DNA from: Solirubrobacterales bacterium
GTDB taxonomy: Bacteria > Actinomycetota > Thermoleophilia > Solirubrobacterales > Solirubrobacteraceae
NCBI GenBank assembly: GCA_027451345.1
Contig: DAIDJO010000119.1
Span: 1-39,403 of the forward strand
Direction of reading: 5' to 3'
DNA length: 39,403 nt
Part shown: piece after piece, positions 22,618 through 32,038 of the stretch
Layout of the letters: every line of letters starts with the position of its first letter
Numbering within the stretch: position 1 is the first letter of the stretch
Notes under the pieces: model-generated
Databases searched by the model: none
What the model was told of the DNA's origin: nothing
What the model saw: only the letters and a program-made list of their open reading frames with translations
Position numbers and translations under genes: made by a program

Positions 22618-24453
22618 GTGACCGCCGTCTCCGTCCTGCCGGTCGTGGTGCCGTTCCTCGGCGCCACCGCGCTGGTCGCGGCCGGCTCCGTCCTGCCGCG
22701 CTGGGCCCGGGACGGGATCGGCACGGGGGTGGCGACGGCGGTGCTGGTGCTGTGCGCCCTGCTGGCACGCGACGCGAGCGCCCATCCGATCGTCTACTGG
22801 CTCGGGGGGTGGTACCCGCACACGGGGGACTCGCTCGGGATCGGCCTGACGATCGACGGGGTGGGCGCCGGGGTGGCGGCCTTCGCCGCGCTGCTGGTGG
22901 TGGCCGCGTTCCTCTACGCGCTGCACTATTTCGACGCCGTGGAGGGGCTGTTCCACGGCCTGATGCTGCTCTTCCTCGTCGGCCTGATGGGCTACTCGCT
23001 GACCGGCGACCTCTTCGACCTGCTCGTCTTCTTCGAGCTGATGAGCGTTGTGGCCTACGCGCTCACCGCCCACCGGATCGAGGAGCGCGCCCCGATCCAG
23101 GGGGCGATCAACTTCGCCATCACCAACAGCATCGGTGGCTACGCGATGTTCATCGGGGTCGGGCTGCTGTACGCGCGGACGGGGACGCTCGACATGGCGA
23201 CGATGGGCGCTGCGCTCGACGGTCACCCGGTGGGCTCGCTGGTCATCGTGGGGATGGTCCTGCTCTTCCTCGGGTTGCTGACCAAGGCGGCCGTCGTCCC
23301 GTTGCACTTCTGGCTCGCCGACGCGCAGGCGGTGGCGCCGGCGCCCGTCTGCGTCCTCTTCACCGGGGTGATGGTCGAGCTCGGGCTCTACGGCGTGGCC
23401 CGGGTGTACTGGGTGGTCTTCGCGGGGGCGCTCGCGCCCCATGCGCAGGCGCTGGAGACGATCCTGATCCTCACCGGAGCGGTCACCGCCGTGCTCGGAG
23501 GATGGATGTGCGTGGTGCAGCGCCACATCAAGCGGCTGCTGGCGTTTGCCACGATCGCCCACGTCGGCCTGGCCCTGTGCGGGATCGGGCTGCTCAGCGC
23601 GCGCGGGCTCGGCGCCACGATCATCTTCCTCGCCGCCACCGGCCTCGCCACGGCCGCCCTGTTCATGCTCTGCGGCACGCTGCTGCATCGCTTCCGCACG
23701 GTCGATGAGTTCGATCTGCACGGCCGGGGGCGCGAGGGCCGGTCGATGCGGCTCGTCGGCGGGCTGTTCGCCGCGGGCGCGCTGCTCCTGGCGGGCCTCC
23801 CGCCGTTCCTCGCCTTCCGCGGGGCCGCGGCCATCGAGGGGGCGGCGGCGGCGGCGGGACGCGGCTGGATCGTCCCCCTGTTCGTGTTCGTGGCGGGAAC
23901 GACCGGCGGCGCCGCGCTGCGCGTCTGCGGACGGGTGTTCCTCGGCTGGGGTCCGTCCCAGGGCGCCGACCCCGAGCAGGCCCGGGCGGCCGAGGAGCGG
24001 GTGGACGACACGCGCGATGAGCGCGAGCACACGCCGCCGCCGATGGTGATCGTGCCGGGCGTGCTGCTCGGGCTCGCCGCGGGGCTGACGTTCGTTCCGG
24101 GGGGGTTGCGCTGGGCGATGCGGGCGGCGCGGCTGTTCGTCGACCACGGCGCCTACCCGCGCTGGGTGATCTCCGGCGCCCATGTGCGGCTGCCGGCGGT
24201 CGCGCCCGTCCCCACCTCCACCGGCGAGGCGCTGCTCGGCGGCGCCGGGCTCGCGCTGGCGCTCATCCTCGCCGCGGCCGGCCTGTTCGGACGTCCCGTG
24301 CGCGAGGCGCTGCCGACCGCGATCGCCGCCTGGGCCCGGGCCGTCACGCGCACCATCCGCGGCGTCCACTCCGGGCACATCGGCGATTACATCGCCTGGT
24401 GGACCGCCGGTGCGGCGAGTCTCGGGCTCGCCTGTCTCCTGGCCCTCCGGTGA
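22618..24453 (+). CDS. mnhD: Mrp/Mnh antiporter large subunit D (NuoL/M/N-like)
   Basis: A 611-residue proton/cation-translocating subunit with about 14 to 16 membrane segments, longer than a usual MrpD (about 500) because of extra C-terminal segments. The channel residues Glu140 in [12 protein letters not shown] and Lys223 in [17 protein letters not shown] are present. It is the only antiporter-like large subunit in the operon; no separate MrpA-type NuoL homologue is present. Start is GTG. It would exchange Na+ or another cation for protons; the ion cannot be read from sequence. Confidence 0.9.
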   Translation: MTAVSVLPVVVPFLGATALVAAGSVLPRWARDGIGTGVATAVLVLCALLARDASAHPIVYWLGGWYPHTGDSLGIGLTIDGVGAGVAAFAALLVVAAFLYALHYFDAVEGLFHGLMLLFLVGLMGYSLTGDLFDLLVFFELMSVVAYALTAHRIEERAPIQGAINFAITNSIGGYAMFIGVGLLYARTGTLDMATMGAALDGHPVGSLVIVGMVLLFLGLLTKAAVVPLHFWLADAQAVAPAPVCVLFTGVMVELGLYGVARVYWVVFAGALAPHAQALETILILTGAVTAVLGGWMCVVQRHIKRLLAFATIAHVGLALCGIGLLSARGLGATIIFLAATGLATAALFMLCGTLLHRFRTVDEFDLHGRGREGRSMRLVGGLFAAGALLLAGLPPFLAFRGAAAIEGAAAAAGRGWIVPLFVFVAGTTGGAALRVCGRVFLGWGPSQGADPEQARAAEERVDDTRDEREHTPPPMVIVPGVLLGLAAGLTFVPGGLRWAMRAARLFVDHGAYPRWVISGAHVRLPAVAPVPTSTGEALLGGAGLALALILAAAGLFGRPVREALPTAIAAWARAVTRTIRGVHSGHIGDYIAWWTAGAASLGLACLLALR

Positions 24454-24520
24454 GCGGGATGGGTCGGCACGCGGTGTCCTGTGCCCGAACGTCGGCGGGG
24501 GCTCGCCCGATTCGCCCGGC

Positions 24521-24539
24521 GTTCACAAGATGTTCACAA
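24521..24539 (+). promoter_or_regulatory. PHO-box-like direct repeat upstream of the MgtC-like gene
   Basis: GTTCACAA occurs at 24521-24528 and 24532-24539, exactly 11 bases (one helical turn) apart. This is the layout of actinobacterial PhoP boxes, where GTTCACC-type or TCACAGC-type 7-mers repeat every 11 bases. It ends 29 bases before the ATG of the MgtC-like gene. It also overlaps an in-frame upstream ATG at 24530, which argues for the downstream start. Confidence 0.5.
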
Positions 24540-24568
24540 TTGCGGTTGCTGCCGGTAGCGTGACGACG

Positions 24569-25291
24569 ATGCACTTCTCCGAATGGGATCTCCTCTGGCG
24601 ACTGGGACTGGCGCTCGTGCTCTCGACCGTGATCGGGGTGGAGCGCGAGATCCGCCAGAAGAACGCTGGGATGCGCACCCACGCGCTCGTCGGCGTCGGC
24701 GCCGCGCTGTTCATGCTCGTCAGCACCTACGGCTTCTCGGGCGTGCTGCGCAGCCACCTGGTCGTGGTCGACCCGTCGCGGGTGGCGGCCCAGGTCGTCT
24801 CGGGAATCGGCTTCATCGGCGGCGGCCTGATCTTCGTGCAGCGCACGAGCGTCCGCGGGCTCACCACCGCCGCCGGGGTCTGGGCCACCGCCGCCGTCGG
24901 GCTCGCCGCGGGCGGGGATCTGCCGGTGCTCGCCACTGCCGCGACCGTGGCCTACATGATCGTGTCGGTCGGCTACCCGTACGTGTCCCGGCGACTGCCG
25001 GGCACCGAGGCGCTCATCTCGCCGCTGCGCATCACCTACCTCGACGGGGCCGGGGTGCTGCGCCGGCTGGTTGCGGAGTGCTCGGCCTCCGGCTTCGCCA
25101 TCGCCGACCTGCTCGTCGAGCGCGAGGGCAAGGGGCAGGACCCGCGGACCGGCCAGCCCACCGTCACCGTGCGGGTGTGCCTGCGCGGACGGGGGTCGAT
25201 GGCCGACCTCACCACGGAACTCGAGGGCATCGACGGGGTGCTGCGCGTGCAGGCCGACGATGCCAACGTGCGCAGCGCGTCGGAGGCCTGA
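24569..25291 (+). CDS. MgtC/SapB family membrane protein
   Basis: A 240-residue protein with an MgtC-type membrane domain of about five segments (residues 8-140). It includes IGVEREIRQKNAGMRTHALVGVG and GIGFIGGGLIF, the family marks. A soluble ACT-like C-terminal domain (about 155-235) follows. MgtC proteins help cells cope with low Mg2+ and modulate F-type ATP synthase and phosphate uptake in pathogens; they are not proven Mg2+ transporters. GTG at 24560 and ATG at 24530 are in-frame alternatives; ATG 24569 best fits the family start. It follows the antiporter operon after 115 bases, probably with its own promoter. Confidence 0.88.
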   Translation: MHFSEWDLLWRLGLALVLSTVIGVEREIRQKNAGMRTHALVGVGAALFMLVSTYGFSGVLRSHLVVVDPSRVAAQVVSGIGFIGGGLIFVQRTSVRGLTTAAGVWATAAVGLAAGGDLPVLATAATVAYMIVSVGYPYVSRRLPGTEALISPLRITYLDGAGVLRRLVAECSASGFAIADLLVEREGKGQDPRTGQPTVTVRVCLRGRGSMADLTTELEGIDGVLRVQADDANVRSASEA

Positions 25292-25352
25292 GGAGCGCCG
25301 GGGCGGACGGCCGGGGTCTCGCGCCCGCCGCGGACGGGTAGCTGGCTCGACG

Positions 25353-26408
25353 ATGGCCGATGCGCTCGCAGTGACCCCCGCCCGCGTCCGGCGGCTCCGG
25401 CTGCGACGCGCAGACCGCTCGGTCCCCGGACTGCGCCGGGTCCGCCGCGGGCGCGGCTTCGCCTACCTCGACGCGAGCGGGACGCGGATCGACGACGAGG
25501 CGACGATCGAGCGCCTGCAGTCGCTCGCCATCCCGCCGGCCTGGCGCGACGTGTGGATCTGCCCCGACACCCGCGGCCATCTGCAGGCCACAGGGACCGA
25601 CGCCGCGGGACGCACACAGTACCTCTACCACTCGGACTGGCGGGTGCAGCGCGACCGCCAGAAGTTCCGCGAGATGGAGGAGTTCGCGCGGGTGCTGCCG
25701 GGGCTGCGCGCCCGGGTGCGTGCCGCGCTGGGCGCGGGCGAGGACCTGACCCGGGAGCGGGTGGCGGCCGGCGCCACCCGCCTGCTCGACATCGGACTGT
25801 TCCGCGTCGGCAGCGAGCAGTACGCCGCCGAATCCGGGCACTTCGGTCTCGCCACCCTCACCCGAGAGCACCTCCACTGGCGGGGGAGCTGCGCCGTCTT
25901 CGACTACGTCGGCAAGAGCGGAGTGCCGCACGTGCTGGCGATCTCGGACCCCGAGAGCGTCGCCCTGCTGCGCCAGCTCCATCGGCGCCGCTCCGGGCCG
26001 CCGGAGCTCCTCAGCTACCGCAGCGGGCGCGGCTGGTGCGTGCTGGGCAGTGACGGCGTCAACGAGTACATCAAGGCGAACGCGGGGAGCGCGTTCAGCG
26101 CCAAGGACTTCCGCACATGGAACGCGACGGCGCTCGCCGCCGCCCGTCTGGCCCACTTCGAGCGCCACCCGACCCCTCGGGCCCGCTCCCGTCAGCGCGT
26201 CGTGCGGGCGGTGGTCACCGAGGTCTCGGCGATGCTCGGGAACACCCCGGCGGTGGCGCGCAGCTCCTACATCGACCCGCGCGTCATCGACAACTACCTG
26301 TCCGGCACGACGATCGATGTCGGCATCGAGCGCGTCGAGACGCTCGCCCAGGTGGGGGACCGGCGCCGCCGCGAGGTCGAGCGGGCGGTGCTGCGCATGC
26401 TCGGGTGA
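25353..26408 (+). CDS. Type IB DNA topoisomerase (poxvirus-like)
   Basis: A 351-residue enzyme, the usual size of bacterial TopIB. It relaxes supercoils by nicking one strand through a 3'-phosphotyrosine. Tyr306 in ARSSYIDPRVID is the catalytic residue; the N-terminal domain has IPPAWRDVWICPD and GHLQATGTDAAGR, and the catalytic domain LLDIGLFRVGSEQYAAE and FDYVGKSG, with Lys and Arg in the expected places. It is convergent with the epimerase, whose read-through frame runs into its 3' end on the other strand. Confidence 0.92.
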   Translation: MADALAVTPARVRRLRLRRADRSVPGLRRVRRGRGFAYLDASGTRIDDEATIERLQSLAIPPAWRDVWICPDTRGHLQATGTDAAGRTQYLYHSDWRVQRDRQKFREMEEFARVLPGLRARVRAALGAGEDLTRERVAAGATRLLDIGLFRVGSEQYAAESGHFGLATLTREHLHWRGSCAVFDYVGKSGVPHVLAISDPESVALLRQLHRRRSGPPELLSYRSGRGWCVLGSDGVNEYIKANAGSAFSAKDFRTWNATALAAARLAHFERHPTPRARSRQRVVRAVVTEVSAMLGNTPAVARSSYIDPRVIDNYLSGTTIDVGIERVETLAQVGDRRRREVERAVLRMLG

Positions 26409-27502
26409 GGCGGCCCGAGGTCCGGTGAGGTGCTGAGCCACTGGGCGAGCTCGACGAGACCCGCCTCGAGGTCGACCTCGGCGCGGAAGCCGAGCCGGTC
26501 CCGGGCGAGGCTGACGTCGGGGAAGCAGTGGCGGATGTCACCGACGCGGTGGCGCCCGGTGAGCTCCGCCGCGATCTCCGGGCGGTCGAGCCGGGCGGCG
26601 AGGCGCTAGGCGACCTCGGCGACCGGGAGGTGCCGCCCGCTGCCGATGTTCAGCGCAAGACCGTCGGCGTCGGAGCGCGTGAGGGCGAGCTCGCACGCGC
26701 GCGCGACGTCGTGCACGCTGACGAAGTCCCGGCGCTGGCCGCCGTCCTCGAAGATGAGCGGCGGACGCCCGTCGAGCAGTCGCGCGGCGAAGGTGGCGAG
26801 GACCCCGGTGTACGGGTTGGCGAGCGACTGACCGGTGCCATAGACGTTGAAGAGGCGCAGCGCGACCGTGGGAATCCCGTGGGCGGCCCCGACGAGCAGG
26901 CACCGCCGCTCCTGGTCGAACTTCCCCAGGGCGTAGATCGAGGCCAGGGCCGGCCGCTTGGACTCGGGGGTCGGCAGCGCCTCGAGCGCGGCGCCGGCCG
27001 CGTCGCGGGGCTCCCAGACGCCCCGCTCGAGGTCGAAGCGCTCGCGCTCGACCCGCTCGCGCAGCGCCCCGTCGGGCGCCCGGTACAGCCCCTCGCCGTA
27101 AACGCTCATGCTCGAGGCGACGACGAGCCTGCGCACGGGACGCTCGGCGAGCGCCTCGAGCAGGACGCCGGTGCCGTGGGTGTTCTCCGAGGCGTGGTTG
27201 GCCAGCTCGTACATGCTCCGAGCGACGCCGACGCGCGCGGCCAGGTGCACCACGGCGTCGCAGCCGTCGAGGGCCCCGCGCACCGCCGCGGGGTCGCGCA
27301 CGTCCCCGACGATCAGCTCCGCGTCCTCCTCCAGCTGCGGCGGACGGGTTCGCGCGGGCCCGTGGACCTGCGCGGTCAGGTTGTCGAGGACGCGCACGCG
27401 GTAGCCGCGGCGGAGCAGGCGGCGGGCGAGGTGGGAGCCGATGAACCCGGCGCCGCCGGTGACGAGAATCCGTTCCGGAGGACCGGGCAGCTCCATCCTC
27501 AC
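26294..27502 (-). pseudogene. NAD-dependent epimerase/dehydratase interrupted by an amber codon
   Basis: The first 298 residues are a normal extended SDR: TGGAGFIGSH for NAD (about 16-23), SSMSVYG, and catalytic Tyr190-x3-Lys194. A TAG at 26608-26606 then stops translation. The same frame continues with about 56 residues that complete the fold, including TGRHRVGDIRHCFPDVSLAR and LVELAQWL, down to about 26438; the next in-frame stop is at 26296-26294, inside the topoisomerase gene. The stop falls where relatives read VAERLA, so one GAG-to-TAG change explains it. It is either a fresh pseudogene, a truncated protein, or a base error. Start GTG 27502 (ATG 27496 possible), five bases after the qcrB stop. 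Likely an NDP-sugar epimerase. Confidence 0.75.
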
Positions 27503-27505
27503 CGA

Positions 27506-28960
27506 CTACCCGCCGTCCTGGCCTCGCTCACCCCCGCTCGGCACCGGATCCTGCGCGGTCTGCGACATCACGGTCGCCGTCGGCGCGGTCAACTCGCCGT
27601 CCCAGCCGCGCAGCGGATGCGCTTCGCTGCGCTGGAGCCAGCGGCAGGTGAGGAGGGTCAGGACGTAGACGATGATCGGGAGGATCCAGATGCCCGCTCG
27701 CCACACCATGATCTGCTGGCTGTAGGAGATGTCGAGCCGGTAGAAGATCCGGTCGGTCGAGCCGATCGCGAAGATGATGAAGACCCAGGAGAAGAACGCC
27801 GCGCCGGCCGCGGTCCGCATCGGGCGGTCGCGTGGGCGCTCCAGCAGGTTGTGCTCCCGGTAGTCGTGGGTGATCCGGCGCTCGAGCCACGGCCAGGCGT
27901 ACAGCGCGCCGAAGACGACCAGGGGGAAGAGGGCGCCACCCCAGAACGGGTTCGGGATGATCGTGCGCCCGCCGATCGCCGGCTCGAGATGGGGCATCAG
28001 GCGCAGGGCGCCGATCAGCCAGCCGATGTACCAGTCCGGCTGGGCGCCGTTCTCGGAGAGGTAGACGTGGTAGGGGCCCCACTGCCAGATCGGGTTGATC
28101 TGGACCAGCCCGCCGAGCAGGAAGAGCACCGAGGCGACCGCGAGGAGCAGCCCGAGGGAGCGCAGGGCGTAGCCCGGCCAGGTCGGCGTGCCCACGACGT
28201 TGCCCTCCCGCCGGCCCGGTCCGCGGAACTGGGAGTGGTGCTGGCGCATGATCATCGCCAGATGAACGCTGATCAGCAGGAGCAGCGCGAGCGGGATGAG
28301 GAACACGTGGACGAGCTCCAGGCGCGGGAGGAAGCGTTCGGAGCCCGGGAAATTGCCGTCCCAGATGAGCGTCGCGAGCTGGCCGCCGACGAACGGGATC
28401 GACATCGCCACCGCGTAGGCGATGGCGAGGCCCATCCCGGAGAGCAGGTCGTCAACGAGGGAGTAGCCGGCGAACCCCTCGAGGATGCCGAGCATCAGCA
28501 TCGTCAGCCCGACCATCCAGTTGAGGTCGCGCGGCTTGCGGTAGGCCCCGGTGAAGAAGATCCGCATCAGGTGCAGGACGATCGAGGCGAGGAAGATGTC
28601 GGCCGCCCAGTGATGCGTCTGGCGGATGAGCAGGCCCGCCGGCACCACCGTGGAGAGGGTCAGCACCGACCGGTAGGCGTCGGACATGCGGTCGCCGACC
28701 AGCGGCGTGTACACCCCGACGTAGGTCACCTGATGGTCGCTCGGCGTGTAGTACAGCGCCAGGAAGATGCCCGTCGCGATCAGGATGAGAAACGAGTAGA
28801 GCGCGATCTCCCCGAGCATGAAGGACCAGTGGTCGGGAAACACGTAGCGCATGAACCACTTGATCCCCTTGGCCGCGCCCATGCGCTCCTCGTTCCAGCG
28901 CACGAAGCGCTGGGCGCGGCGCTCGAGACTGCGATGCAACCCCTTCATGCGCGGCCTCAC
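27506..28960 (-). CDS. qcrB: Menaquinol-cytochrome c reductase cytochrome b subunit
   Basis: A 484-residue polytopic protein binding two b haems in the membrane. Haem histidines lie in QTHHWAADIFLASIVLHLMR and in LELVHVFLIPLALLLLISVHL; the quinol-site region around WQWGPYHVYLSENGAQPDWY differs from the classical PEWY but has PDWY in its place. The protein is a fused b6/subunit IV type. It is the last gene of the respiratory operon and overlaps qcrA (ATGA). Confidence 0.92.
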   Translation of the reverse strand: MRPRMKGLHRSLERRAQRFVRWNEERMGAAKGIKWFMRYVFPDHWSFMLGEIALYSFLILIATGIFLALYYTPSDHQVTYVGVYTPLVGDRMSDAYRSVLTLSTVVPAGLLIRQTHHWAADIFLASIVLHLMRIFFTGAYRKPRDLNWMVGLTMLMLGILEGFAGYSLVDDLLSGMGLAIAYAVAMSIPFVGGQLATLIWDGNFPGSERFLPRLELVHVFLIPLALLLLISVHLAMIMRQHHSQFRGPGRREGNVVGTPTWPGYALRSLGLLLAVASVLFLLGGLVQINPIWQWGPYHVYLSENGAQPDWYIGWLIGALRLMPHLEPAIGGRTIIPNPFWGGALFPLVVFGALYAWPWLERRITHDYREHNLLERPRDRPMRTAAGAAFFSWVFIIFAIGSTDRIFYRLDISYSQQIMVWRAGIWILPIIVYVLTLLTCRWLQRSEAHPLRGWDGELTAPTATVMSQTAQDPVPSGGERGQDGG

Positions 28961-29973
28961 ACCTGCCGGGGGTAGTGCACGTCGAACCAGGAGGGCCCGA
29001 CGTCCTCATCGAACTCGCCCCCGGCGCGCAGGAACCCCTTCGAGTCGATCATCACCGGCAGCTGCGGGAGCGGCCGGCCGGCCGGGCCGAACAGCAGCTT
29101 GCCACCCTCACCGGGCAGGAAGGTCGAGTAGTGGCAGGGGCAGGTGAAGGCCGGCTCGGCGGGGCTCGTGGGGGCGAAGGTCGGATAGCGGTAGAGCGAG
29201 ATGGCGCAGGCGGCGTGGGGACAGATCTTCGAGTAGGCGAGGATCCCCTCCGGAGCCCAGTGCCGGCGCGACGGCGGCAGGTGGATGTAGTGGGCCGGCA
29301 GCCTGACGACGAGCAGCGGCGCGCCGAGCTGCTCCCAGGAGTGGCCGGCGGGGAGCGCCGTGTAGAAGCTGCCGACCTCGATCTCGTCGGCGTGGTACGG
29401 CGTGCCCTGTTCGTCGACGAAGGGCACGCCGCGGTGCCACGGGGTGCGGTGAATGTCCGTCAGGCGGGGCCCGAGCGAGGCGACCGTCGTGGCCAGCGCC
29501 GTCGTCATGCCCGCCGCGGCGACCCCGGTCGCGCCGAGCAGCAGCCCGCGCCGGGAGACGCCCTCGCCGCCGGACTCCACCAGCGCGACGATCTCCTCGG
29601 GCTGTCCCTCCTCGAGCAGCGGCTCGCGCTCCTCGCTCGTCGTCTCCTGCGGCACGACGAACTTCCCGGCGACGATCGCCGCCACCGCCATGAAACCGAA
29701 GAGACCGCCCATGGCCACGCCGAGCAGCTGGTTGTTGTGGCCCTCGAGCACGTACACCGCCGTGAAGCCGAAGCCGCAGACGGCGGCGAGGCCGAGCAGC
29801 CCGGCGACCAGCTGCTCCGCGCGCGGATTGCGCGGCACCGTGCGCTCGGAGACGTCCTCGAGCTGCTCGCGGATCTCCTCCACCTCGGGCGGCTCGTGCT
29901 CGCCCGTGGGATGGCGTCGGATCAGACGCCAGACCGCGAGCATCGCCAACAGGCGGCCCAGGAACTCAGACAT
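28957..29973 (-). CDS. qcrA: Rieske iron-sulfur subunit of the bc complex
   Basis: A 338-residue protein of the long actinobacterial type. Three hydrophobic segments (about 58-76, 85-103, and 143-166 with SRRGLLLGATG before it, a Tat-like element) precede the Rieske domain. The cluster motif is Cys251-Pro-His253 ... Cys278-Pro-Cys280-His281; Cys256 and Cys280 would form the disulfide. CPHAAC replaces the common CTHLGC. ATG at 29973 directly abuts the qcrC stop; AAAGGA is seen upstream inside qcrC. Confidence 0.93.
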   Translation of the reverse strand: MSEFLGRLLAMLAVWRLIRRHPTGEHEPPEVEEIREQLEDVSERTVPRNPRAEQLVAGLLGLAAVCGFGFTAVYVLEGHNNQLLGVAMGGLFGFMAVAAIVAGKFVVPQETTSEEREPLLEEGQPEEIVALVESGGEGVSRRGLLLGATGVAAAGMTTALATTVASLGPRLTDIHRTPWHRGVPFVDEQGTPYHADEIEVGSFYTALPAGHSWEQLGAPLLVVRLPAHYIHLPPSRRHWAPEGILAYSKICPHAACAISLYRYPTFAPTSPAEPAFTCPCHYSTFLPGEGGKLLFGPAGRPLPQLPVMIDSKGFLRAGGEFDEDVGPSWFDVHYPRQV

Positions 29974-30828
29974 TCATGTGGTCCTTTCTCCGATCAGGCG
30001 GATGACGATCACGAGCGAGAGCAGGCCGAGGAACCAGGTGACGAGGCCCTCGGGGATCGGGCCGATGTTGTAGATCCCCCAGCCGCCGAGGTTCTCGGGG
30101 TGGCGCGTCCAGAGCACGTAGCGGGCGAGCGAGTTCAGGTCGTGCTGGTTGAGCTGCGTGGCGTCGAAGTGCGGCATCAGGTACGGCCCCATCCGCACCG
30201 CCTCGGCGATCTGCTGCGGGGTCGCGCGTTGCAGGTTCGGCACCTGTGCGCCGATCACGATCCCGCCGCGCGCCACGATCGAGTGGCAGCCGGCGCAGTT
30301 CTCGTCGAAGAGGCGGAAGCCGAGGGAGAGGCTGCCCCGGCTCGGATCCGCCGTCGGCGCCGGCGGCCCACCGCCGCGGTGCACGATGTAGGCGATCAGC
30401 GCCTCGATCCCGCGGCGCTTGAAGGCCGGCGGCTCCCGCCACGGCTGGGCGCGGTAGTTGGCCAGCGGCATCCGTCCGGTCGAGAGGTAGAAGTCGACCG
30501 GGCCGGCCCCGACACCGATCAGGGACGGGGCGATGCCGCGACGGCCCTGCAGATCGAGCCCATGGCAGGAGGCGCAGCGCTCGTCGAAGAGCGACTGGCC
30601 CTCGGCGATGAGGGTCGGCGAGGTCGGGGTGGGGACCGTCTCGGCCCCCGGGCCCGGCGCGAACGGCAGCTTCGTCAGCGGCGCTCGCGCCCCCGGCTGC
30701 GATCCGTTGGAGCCGGCCGCCGCCGACTGGGAGACGAGCGTCAGGCAGCCCGCGGCGCTCAGCAGGGCGACGAGCATGCGCAGCCGCCGCGGGATCCGCG
30801 AGCGGTGGTGCAGCCAGCGCGCGATCAC
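29974..30828 (-). CDS. qcrC: Di-haem cytochrome c subunit of the bc complex
   Basis: A 284-residue protein with an N-terminal signal/anchor (about 18-38), two c-type haem motifs, CASCH (85-89) and CAGCH (178-182), and a C-terminal membrane helix (about 258-280). Likely axial methionines are Met120 and Met218 (YLMPHF). Di-haem QcrC is the actinobacterial form that passes electrons straight to the oxidase in a bcc-aa3 supercomplex without soluble cytochrome c. Start is GTG at 30828 overlapping the ctaG-type stop (GTGA); the much longer open frame upstream is not used. Confidence 0.92.
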   Translation of the reverse strand: MIARWLHHRSRIPRRLRMLVALLSAAGCLTLVSQSAAAGSNGSQPGARAPLTKLPFAPGPGAETVPTPTSPTLIAEGQSLFDERCASCHGLDLQGRRGIAPSLIGVGAGPVDFYLSTGRMPLANYRAQPWREPPAFKRRGIEALIAYIVHRGGGPPAPTADPSRGSLSLGFRLFDENCAGCHSIVARGGIVIGAQVPNLQRATPQQIAEAVRMGPYLMPHFDATQLNQHDLNSLARYVLWTRHPENLGGWGIYNIGPIPEGLVTWFLGLLSLVIVIRLIGERTT

Positions 30829-31652
30829 GGCGCGATCCCGTGCAGGTCGCGGATCTGCTGGCGGCGTTCCGCGGCGAGCATCGCCGACATCACCGCCGCC
30901 ACGCCGAGCAGCGCCATCACCGCGGACCCGGCGACCCACATCACCGCCCCGGCCTGCTGCTGGTCGGCCACCGCGGAGATGCCGAGCGCCCGGGCCGGCG
31001 CGGCGTAGACCGAGTAGACGATCGACATCTGGCGATCGAGGTAGGCGCCGATCACCGTCATCGGGATCATCGCCGCGGTCAGGTAGAGCAGGTGACTGGA
31101 GGTCCCGAGGCGGCCCCGCGGGACGGGCAGCCCGAGCAGCGGCCACCACACGATCAGCCCGGCGAGCAGGAACGCGACATGCTCCAGCGCGTGCAGCGTC
31201 GCGCTCCGGACGGTGGCGTCGTACACCGCCGGCAGGTGGATGCCGACGAGGATCACCGTGTAGAGGGCGAGGCAGAGGAGGGGGTGGGCGAGGCGGCCGA
31301 CGGCGACGAGCCCGCGGCCGAAGCAGCGGCGAGGCCGCGGCGGCAGACGGCGCAGGAGCAGGGGAAGCGGCCGCCCGACGAGCAGCAGGGGCGGGGCGAC
31401 ATCGAGCAGCAGGATGTGCTGCACCATGTGCACCGAGAGCAGACGGTCGTCGTAGACGCCCAGGCCGGAGTCGACGGCGACGAGCACCGTGGCGACCCCC
31501 GCGAGGTAGGCGGCGGTGCGGCGGGGTGGCCAGCGCGGGGAGCGGCGGGCGGCCGCGAGGTAGAGCGCCGCCGCCAGCGCGGCGAGGGCGAGCGGCGCCG
31601 GGGCGAGGGTCCAGTCGCGCCCGAGGAGGGTGAGGATCCCCAGCGCGCTCAC
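30825..31652 (-). CDS. ctaG: CtaG-type cytochrome c oxidase assembly protein
   Basis: A 275-residue membrane protein of the caa3_CtaG family with about seven segments. The histidine motifs SVHMVQHILLLDVAPPLLLVG and HALEHVAFLLAGLIVWWP are the family signature and are thought to handle copper for the CuA or CuB site. GTG start overlaps the subunit IV stop (GTGA). It sits between the oxidase genes and the bc genes, in line with an assembly role. Confidence 0.9.
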   Translation of the reverse strand: MSALGILTLLGRDWTLAPAPLALAALAAALYLAAARRSPRWPPRRTAAYLAGVATVLVAVDSGLGVYDDRLLSVHMVQHILLLDVAPPLLLVGRPLPLLLRRLPPRPRRCFGRGLVAVGRLAHPLLCLALYTVILVGIHLPAVYDATVRSATLHALEHVAFLLAGLIVWWPLLGLPVPRGRLGTSSHLLYLTAAMIPMTVIGAYLDRQMSIVYSVYAAPARALGISAVADQQQAGAVMWVAGSAVMALLGVAAVMSAMLAAERRQQIRDLHGIAP

Positions 31653-32038
31653 GGTTCCCTCCGGCGCACGGCACGGCGCTCGTGGTAGAGCTCGAGGGCG
31701 AGCCGGCCGAACCCGGCCACCATGATCCCCATCCCGAGGTAGATCATGAAGTGGCCGAAGGTGAAGCCGAAGACGAAGACCCCGAGGCCGATCGCGGCGA
31801 TGACGGCGCCGAAGCTCGTGTGGGTGACCGGCTCCGGGTCCCTCGGTCCGGACGGCTCGCCGCGGCGCGCGGCCTCCCGGCGACGCACGATCAGCACGCC
31901 CGCGGTGGCCAGCGTGATCGCCACCGCGCCGGCGAACTCCTCGATCTGGATCGGGTCCCCCGTCCAGACCGCGTTGGTGGCGCCGGAGGCGGCCAGCAGG
32001 AGCGCCCAGACGAGCAGTGGCAGCGCGCCGCCCCTCAT
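31649..32038 (-). CDS. Cytochrome c oxidase subunit IV-like small membrane protein
   Basis: A 129-residue protein with four hydrophobic segments (about 5-25, 34-52, 75-95, 97-115). This fits the actinobacterial CtaF-like subunit in position and size, though sequence likeness is low and I call it by context. It overlaps ctaD and ctaG on either side by four bases. Confidence 0.75.
   Translation of the reverse strand: MRGGALPLLVWALLLAASGATNAVWTGDPIQIEEFAGAVAITLATAGVLIVRRREAARRGEPSGPRDPEPVTHTSFGAVIAAIGLGVFVFGFTFGHFMIYLGMGIMVAGFGRLALELYHERRAVRRREP

Noticed and set aside
20184..24453. A membrane-bound hydrogenase or complex I-like enzyme
   Set aside because: No large/small hydrogenase subunit or ferredoxin-type gene accompanies the membrane subunits.
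26528..31008. Two very long plus-strand open frames (815 and 677 codons) across the respiratory operon
   Set aside because: Both are antisense to qcrB, qcrA, qcrC and ctaG-type genes whose cofactor motifs are unmistakable; long antisense frames are expected at this GC content.
29974..31674. A 566-codon minus-strand frame suggesting a QcrC fusion protein
   Set aside because: The N-terminal half is an out-of-frame reading of the ctaG-type gene; GTG at 30828 with a GTGA overlap gives a normal di-haem QcrC.
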